Source: SLRI01 sp964393275
GTDB taxonomy: Bacteria > Pseudomonadota > Alphaproteobacteria > Geminicoccales > Geminicoccaceae
Length of the DNA stretch: 11,476 nt
Direction of reading: 5' to 3'
NCBI GenBank assembly: GCA_964393275.1
Contig: CAYMTA010000096.1
Coordinates: 1 to 11,476, forward strand
The notes below the pieces were generated by a model. That model searched no databases. It was not told the origin of the DNA and worked only from the letters and a program-made list of their open reading frames with translations. How positions within the stretch are numbered: position 1 is the stretch's first letter; every line of letters starts with the position of its first letter. Positions 7,806 to 11,476 of the stretch are shown here, one piece after another. A program made the translations under genes and the position numbers.

Positions 7806-9361
7806 TTACCGGCGTCCTTCGTCCAGCAGTCGTCGCCACGGCCTTCGCCGCCCTGGCGGCCACCACGGCCGGCGCGCAGACCCGTCCGGCCCAGTTCGTG
7901 CTCGTCGGCCCCATCGAAAGCTTCGCCCTCGATCCCGGCGACGCCCTGACCGGCGCGACAATGGTGGTCGAGGGGACGACGGTCACGATCCCGAGGAACC
8001 TGATCGTGCAGATGCCGGCGACGTTTCTGACGCCCAAGGACATCTTCGACCTGAACCCGAAGGCGCCCGGCACCGAATCCGGCCTCGCCATCGCCGATGC
8101 CACGCCGCTCCCCGGGGACTATCAGGCCACCATCGTCGGCAACATCGTCGACAGCCGACACATCGCCGGCCTCGTATGGATCGCGCAGGACCAGCTGGCC
8201 GAGGGCGCGGGCTACATCAGGGACATCGCAGGCAACGGCGAGATCACCGTCGTCGCCGATCCGACCCCGGCGGCCTCGCCCACGCAGCCGGTCACGCGGC
8301 TGCGGATCAACGATCCCAACAGCGTCTACGCGCCGGCGGATCCGAACCCGATGGTCGATACCCGCTTCATGGTGGACGAGGAGAATCCGACGATCCACTC
8401 CATGACCGGCTACCCGATGTGCGTGCCGCGGTCCGACAATGATCCCGAATGCCCCCTTGGCAACCGTCCGCTCGGAGTCGACGGCGCCCCGCTGGCCCGG
8501 TTCGTGATGGGGAAGGACCCGCTATCGGTTGCCCCTGCCGGATCGCCTGAGCTTCCCGCCTGCCCACCTCCGGTAGGCCTCCAGGACGGCTGCAATCCCG
8601 AGAAGCAGGCTCCGCTCCGCCGCGGCGACTATATCGTCTTCGCTGGCACGCTCGCCGAGGACGGCGCGGGCCGCTACATCTCGGCCCATACCGTCGAGGC
8701 CAATGTTGGCATCTACACCCAGCCCGGCGTGGGACCGGCCTACCTGGTCATCGAGGTCAGCCTGATGGGCACGATGGGCCCGCGGGTCCCCCGTGATCCG
8801 GCCTCTCCCGGCGGCCCGTTCCTCGATCAGGAGACGCAGGACCGGCTTCGCGTCGAGGGAGCGACGACCGACCCGACCCCGGCCATCGACGTATACGCCA
8901 TCGACGTCGACTCCAGCGGCAACGAGACCGTGCGCTTCCTCACGGTGGCGCCGCGCAAGGAGCCCCCCTACGGTCGGTTCAACATCGTGCTCGGCAAGGC
9001 GGCCAACGCCCTCTTCGACGGCAACGGCACGCTGCGCGGCGCCCCGCGCGAGATCCTCGTTCGCCTGAGGCGTCAAGCACGGCTGCCCGACGGCTCTCCG
9101 GTGCCGACCGGCCCGACCTTCGCCAACGGCCTCGTCGCCGGCCAGTACCGCGCGCCGGTCGGCGAGTTCATCTTTCCCGAGAACAAGACCGTCGGCGACC
9201 CGATCCTGCCGAACAATTTTGAGTGCCTGTCCTTCCTCGTGACCGGGACGGGCAATCTGACCACCAACGGCCACAACGGCCCGCCGGTGGGCCAGCTCGA
9301 TCCCTGGCCGGGCGCAACCGCGCCCCAGCCCGTCCCGGCAGGGATCTTCTGCGGCCCCTGA
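7802..9361 (+). CDS. Exported protein of unknown function in the oxidase operon
   Basis: A 519-residue protein whose ATG overlaps the preceding stop (ATGA, 7802-7805). GAGGAG at 7788-7793 is the ribosome binding site, eight bases upstream. Residues 1-26 are a clear Sec signal peptide ending AGAQ, so the product is periplasmic or secreted. I do not recognise the family. The mature chain looks all-beta. An early segment (about 54-72, MVVEGTTVTIPRNLIVQMP) resembles a short OB- or sandwich-like strand pair. There are six cysteines: two in MCVPRSDNDPEC, two in ACPPPVGLQDGC, one in FECLSF and one three residues from the end, so disulfides are likely. No transmembrane segment follows the signal peptide. 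The translational coupling suggests it is made together with the propeller protein and acts with the oxidase, but no specific role can be read from sequence. Confidence 0.85.
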   Translation: MITGVLRPAVVATAFAALAATTAGAQTRPAQFVLVGPIESFALDPGDALTGATMVVEGTTVTIPRNLIVQMPATFLTPKDIFDLNPKAPGTESGLAIADATPLPGDYQATIVGNIVDSRHIAGLVWIAQDQLAEGAGYIRDIAGNGEITVVADPTPAASPTQPVTRLRINDPNSVYAPADPNPMVDTRFMVDEENPTIHSMTGYPMCVPRSDNDPECPLGNRPLGVDGAPLARFVMGKDPLSVAPAGSPELPACPPPVGLQDGCNPEKQAPLRRGDYIVFAGTLAEDGAGRYISAHTVEANVGIYTQPGVGPAYLVIEVSLMGTMGPRVPRDPASPGGPFLDQETQDRLRVEGATTDPTPAIDVYAIDVDSSGNETVRFLTVAPRKEPPYGRFNIVLGKAANALFDGNGTLRGAPREILVRLRRQARLPDGSPVPTGPTFANGLVAGQYRAPVGEFIFPENKTVGDPILPNNFECLSFLVTGTGNLTTNGHNGPPVGQLDPWPGATAPQPVPAGIFCGP

Positions 9362-9382
9362 CGCAACCCAACGGAGGCTCCG

Positions 9383-9952
9383 ATGCCCGCGAACCTCGTC
9401 GTCAACTGGCTGGCCGACCGTGCCGCCGTCGGGGCGAACGACCGGATCGAATGGGGTGGACGTGCCGCGCCGGGAAACCTCATGGTGCCGAATTCCCAAG
9501 GCACGATCCGCTTCACGGCCGCCAACCACGGAACCGTCTGCGCGATCTGGCCGCCGGCGTCGGTGAGAAGCCTGCGGCAGGGTCCTGCGGCTCCGGGACC
9601 CTTCCTCGGGCTCTTTCCGACCCTCGGCGAGGCCCTTGCCTACAACGAAAGCTCCACGGGGCTGGTGCTGTTCTTCGAGAAGAGCCTCACCGCCTTCGGG
9701 GTCGAGGTCGATTTCTCCCGCGGCGATCCCGGACATGTCTTCGACGTCACCGCCCAGGTGGCCGACGGGCCGCAGCTCAGCTGGGTGGACCGCACCTTCC
9801 CGAACGTGCCGCCGAATGCGACGGTCTTCATCGGGGCCGCTCGACCGGGTCCCGACGGCATCGGCTGGCTCTATCTCTCGGTCCAGCAACGTGACGCCGC
9901 CGGCTCACCCAATGTCAGGTTCGCCATCAACAGCATGGATGTCGCTGTTTAG
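9383..9952 (+). CDS. Small beta-rich protein of unknown function, last gene of the operon
   Basis: A 189-residue protein starting at ATG 9383 after a strong GGAGG (9373-9377, five-base spacing), 21 bases after the previous stop. No signal peptide, lipobox or membrane segment is visible, which is odd beside three exported proteins. The chain is rich in alternating beta strands (for example LTAFGVEVDFSRGDPGHVF and IGWLYLSVQQRD). In style this resembles jelly-roll modules in which an AFG..V strand is followed by F-IG and F-AI-S strands, but I cannot assign a family. It has one cysteine (TVCAIW). It lies in the same reading frame as the preceding gene, so it may be a domain split from that protein or be translated separately and exported by another route. 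No convincing terminator follows. Confidence 0.75.
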   Translation: MPANLVVNWLADRAAVGANDRIEWGGRAAPGNLMVPNSQGTIRFTAANHGTVCAIWPPASVRSLRQGPAAPGPFLGLFPTLGEALAYNESSTGLVLFFEKSLTAFGVEVDFSRGDPGHVFDVTAQVADGPQLSWVDRTFPNVPPNATVFIGAARPGPDGIGWLYLSVQQRDAAGSPNVRFAINSMDVAV

Positions 9953-10225
9953 TTGTGATGAAGGTCATTCATGCTGAGCGCGGCGAGGATTGATTAAAAA
10001 CGCAGCGAGGGGAAAGGAAAAGACGCGGAGCGGGAAGGCTCGTCTCCCCGCGGCCCCACCGGCCTGCTCGCGATAGTGGTCCGACACCGTTTCGCACCCT
10101 TGCATATCCTGCCCGCGTTCTTGGCCCCTGCCATCACGGCCGGCATGAGCGGGATCAGCGCGATTTCGCGCGTTGCGATCGACGTGACGTCCTTGCCTGT
10201 TCAACCCCGCGCGAGCGGGGGAGTC
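9953..10225. other. Intergenic stretch without a convincing gene
   Basis: No open frame here has a ribosome binding site or recognisable product. Two small inverted repeats are visible. One is an eight-pair stem with a three-base bulge (10021-10045: AGAC, GAGC / GCTC, GTCT). On the minus strand it is followed by TTTCC, so it could be a weak minus-strand terminator. The other is GCGCGA-TT-TCGCGC at 10158-10171. A hydrophobic plus-strand reading (about 10100-10200) may be a scrap of an old membrane gene, but I cannot identify it. The stretch separates the intact operon from decayed sequence. Confidence 0.4.
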
Positions 10226-10227
10226 GC
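10199..10227 (+). repeat. Solitary hairpin resembling a type I-E CRISPR repeat
   Basis: CCCCGC (10205-10210), loop GCGA (10211-10214) and GCGGGG (10215-10220) form a perfect six-pair GC stem with a GNRA tetraloop, preceded by GTTCAA. This is close to the core of many type I-E CRISPR repeats, which have a TTC/TTT lead and a CCCCGC...GCGGGG stem. No second copy appears at one repeat-spacer interval (about 61 bases) on either side, and none elsewhere in the window. It sits exactly at the left edge of the dehydrogenase remnant. Confidence 0.3.
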
Positions 10228-10541
10228 CTGCACGCTGCAGCCGACGGCCTGGCCGCCAACACCCCCACCGAAGGCCTCGCCCTGGTCGAAGCCCGCTGGG
10301 CCCGCATGTGCGAAGGCACCCGCGAGAACGGCACCACCATCGACCCCAGCGACCCCCTCTGGCCCGACCTCACCAGGGCAGCCAACGCCGCCCGCTCCCG
10401 CCCCGGGCCTGGCTCGAGCAACCCAACCTCCACGGCGACCTCGCCACCACCCCGGCCTTCACCGACCCCTTCGAGCGCTGGCTCGGCCTGATCTGGGCCG
10501 AAGGCGCCGAGGCGGCGCTCAGGGCGCATCTCGGGCGCTGA
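10226..10541 (+). pseudogene. C-terminal remnant of a mannitol/polyol dehydrogenase, frameshifted
   Basis: About 105 codons matching the C-terminal end of the mannitol dehydrogenase family (NAD-dependent long-chain polyol dehydrogenases, usually 450-500 residues). The reading begins in frame 1 at about LHAAADGL, passes through EARWARMCEGTRENG and IDPSDPLWPDL, then jumps at about 10405-10408 to frame 3, continuing as AWLEQPNLHGDLATTPAFTD and WLGLIWAEGAEAALR to TGA 10539-10541. One lost base (GGCGCC reduced to GGGCC) explains the jump. The catalytic N-terminal four fifths, including the Rossmann nucleotide-binding domain, are absent, so no enzyme can be made. It could instead be a fructuronate reductase or arabinitol dehydrogenase relative in the same family. 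It has no link to the oxidase operon and marks a recombination junction near 10225. Confidence 0.75.
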
Positions 10542-10564
10542 CGAGGGCAGGGGAGGAAGAAGAT

Positions 10565-10600
10565 TCCGGGAAGGCACGCCTTCCCGGACCCATCCGGTCT
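10565..10600 (+). terminator. Strong hairpin terminator after the dehydrogenase remnant
   Basis: TCCGGGAAGGC (10565-10575) and GCCTTCCCGGA (10578-10588) are perfect reverse complements, giving up to 11 pairs (10 with a four-base CACG loop). It begins 24 bases after the stop at 10541. The downstream U tract is poor (GTCTTTCC at 10597-10604). On the minus strand the hairpin is followed by ATCTTCTTCCT, so it may serve both this remnant and the minus-strand gene ending at 10721. Confidence 0.6.
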
Positions 10601-10720
10601 TTCCATGTGGTAGCTGCTGGTGCAAGGGAGCGAGCTCGGGCACTGACTCGATCCCATCCTACCTGACGGCCTGAGACGCAACGCAGAGCCACTTCTGGCA
10701 ATTCCGGGGTGGTTCAATCG

Positions 10721-11263
10721 TTACTCATCTGAAACCTTTACCCAGGCAGGTGGCGGTCCACCGAGCACGGTTTCAACTTGTGCACGGGCTGGAGCGTGAA
10801 AGTCTTCATGCCGATTATTTCTCCACTGGCCGTTATCAAGCCAATAGACAGACGTGAAATCGCGCCGGCCTCCGAATCCGTTCCCGAGTCCCCCGTAAAC
10901 GCCCTTCTCGCCCGCAATCACCCACACCGGAGCCAGGCCCTTGCGATCGAGCATAGCCAAGAAAGCCTCCCGATCCACCAACCCGGCCTGCGGCCCGGCT
11001 GCGGTCACCGATGGATCGAAGAACCGCGTGAAACGACTGAAGTCGTCATAGGTCGCACGCCGACCGTCGGACAGATGCAAATCCATCGAATTCATCAGCC
11101 AGGGAGCCGGTAGAGTTATATTCACGGTATGCGTGACGGATGCGTCGTAGGTTCCTCGCTCGCAGACGTACTCCGTCACGGTCGGCCGGACAGCGGTAGG
11201 GATACCATGCACGGCGAAATCCTCATCTCGCTCTTCTTGGAGCCTAGGCCAAGCCGGGTGCCA
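10721..11263 (-). pseudogene. 5'-truncated gene of unknown function, cut by an IS256-type element
   Basis: The minus strand is open from about 11263 down to TAA 10721-10723, about 180 codons. A formal ATG at 11354-11356 exists in the same frame, but it lies inside the transposase gene of the neighbouring element in another frame, so the first 31 codons of that reading are an artefact. The true N-terminus is missing. The remaining chain reads as a folded domain with charged helices and strands: TVTEYVCERGTYD, TYDDFSRFTRFFDPSV, AFLAMLDRKGLAPVWVIAGE and FTSVYWLDNGQW. The segment from FDPSV to VWVIAGEKGVYGG faintly recalls the C-terminal end of large predicted ATP-binding proteins found in defence islands, but this is a weak impression and I make no functional call. 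It is probably non-functional. Confidence 0.55.
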
Positions 11264-11424
11264 GGTCGTGTAACCTGATGTCTGGAAATTCGCCGGTGGC
11301 CCGATCAAGCATCCGGGGTGTTCCAGTTGACGTATGGCTGCGTTGAAGCCTGCCATGTTTCGTCGATTTCGACGAGCACAGCGGTGACGAGACGCAGGAG
11401 CGATGCGTTGTTGGGGAAGACGCT
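11264..11424 (-). mobile_element. Truncated IS256-family element, terminal part only
   Basis: The right boundary of transposase homology is about 11421. The other end is probably 11264, where GGTCGTGTAACCTGATGTC on the plus strand looks like an IS256-family terminal inverted repeat (known ends often begin with a GG-CGTGT-type motif; recalled, not checked). Only about 160 bases of an element normally near 1.3 kb remain in view. It interrupts the minus-strand gene on its left and is itself broken at about 11422-11424 by another element. Confidence 0.55.
11305..11421 (-). pseudogene. IS256-family transposase, last 38 codons
   Basis: Minus-strand reading from 11421 to TGA 11305-11307. It begins VFPNNASLLRLVTAVLVEID and continues ETWQ to the stop. 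IS256-family transposases characteristically end with a segment of the form VFPN-AS--RL--A-L-E--DEW followed by a short tail, which this matches well. The DDE catalytic core is absent from the window. Upstream in the same frame a stop appears within 20 codons, inside the repeat-bearing sequence at the right edge, so homology really ends at about 11421. The window edge does not cut it. Confidence 0.65.
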
Positions 11425-11425
11425 G

Positions 11426-11470
11426 CAGCCCGACAATCAGGATGAGACCAGCGCGACAATCTGGATGAGA
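11426..11470. repeat. Pair of 22-bp near-identical direct repeats at the end of a second insertion sequence
   Basis: CAGCCCGACAATCAGGATGA (11426-11445, plus GA) and CAGCGCGACAATCTGGATGA (11449-11468, plus GA) differ at two of 22 positions and lie 23 bases apart. They start immediately beyond the point where transposase homology stops. Multiple short repeats at the extreme end are characteristic of IS21-family elements. I infer that this is the left end of such an element extending to the right, with a possible TG-type tip at 11424. Its transposase genes would lie outside the window. Confidence 0.4.
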
Positions 11471-11476
11471 GAGGTT

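Noticed and set aside
9958..9972. ATGAA-GGTCA-TTCAT as a terminator for the operon
   Set aside because: The stem is only five AT-rich pairs with no U tract after it, too weak to call.
10141..10290. A possible CRISPR array around the GNRA hairpin
   Set aside because: Checking one repeat-spacer interval upstream and downstream shows no second repeat, so there is no array, only an isolated hairpin.
10076..10666. A 196-residue plus-strand frame across the right flank
   Set aside because: It runs through the dehydrogenase remnant in the wrong frame (Pro/Ala-rich translation) and through the terminator hairpin, so it cannot be a real gene as a whole.
10778..11113. A 111-residue plus-strand frame opposite the truncated gene
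   Set aside because: It lacks a ribosome binding site, and the opposite strand has the more protein-like composition with clear aromatic/hydrophobic patterning.

Overview
This is a GC-rich window, apart from an AT-richer leader at about 60-110, and its coding style suggests an alphaproteobacterium. A Rhodobacterales-type organism is my best guess. It rests on base composition and on the look of a mannitol/polyol-dehydrogenase remnant, not on any marker gene.

The left 10 kb is one tight plus-strand operon of four genes (127-9952, gaps of 11, -4 and 21 bases). The first gene encodes a giant 1894-residue exported multicopper oxidase built from three repeated pairs of cupredoxin domains. It has one complete set of copper ligands, arranged in permuted order: the HxxHxH and HCHxxxHxxxxM motifs (residues 459-524) come before the two HxH motifs (866-868 and 985-987). 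Size and layout recall the MnxG-type manganese(II) oxidases, so a role in Mn(II) or other metal oxidation is the leading hypothesis. The second gene is an exported beta-propeller protein with a His/Met-rich N-terminus and a second Met-rich motif, which could handle copper for the oxidase. The third is an exported Cys-containing protein of no family I recognise. The fourth is a small beta-rich protein without a signal peptide, in the same reading frame as the third and separated from it by one stop codon and seven codons.

To the right of 9953 the DNA becomes decayed accessory sequence. It holds about 270 bases without a convincing gene, a single GNRA-capped hairpin resembling a type I-E CRISPR repeat, and a frameshifted C-terminal piece of a mannitol-dehydrogenase-family gene followed by a strong hairpin terminator. 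A 5'-truncated minus-strand gene then runs into the end of an IS256-family element. That element keeps only the last 38 codons of its transposase and is itself cut by what looks like the end of a second insertion sequence carrying 22-bp near-identical direct repeats.

The operon looks intact and functional. The right flank is a nested-insertion graveyard, consistent with the operon lying beside or within a mobile, plasmid-like or island region.
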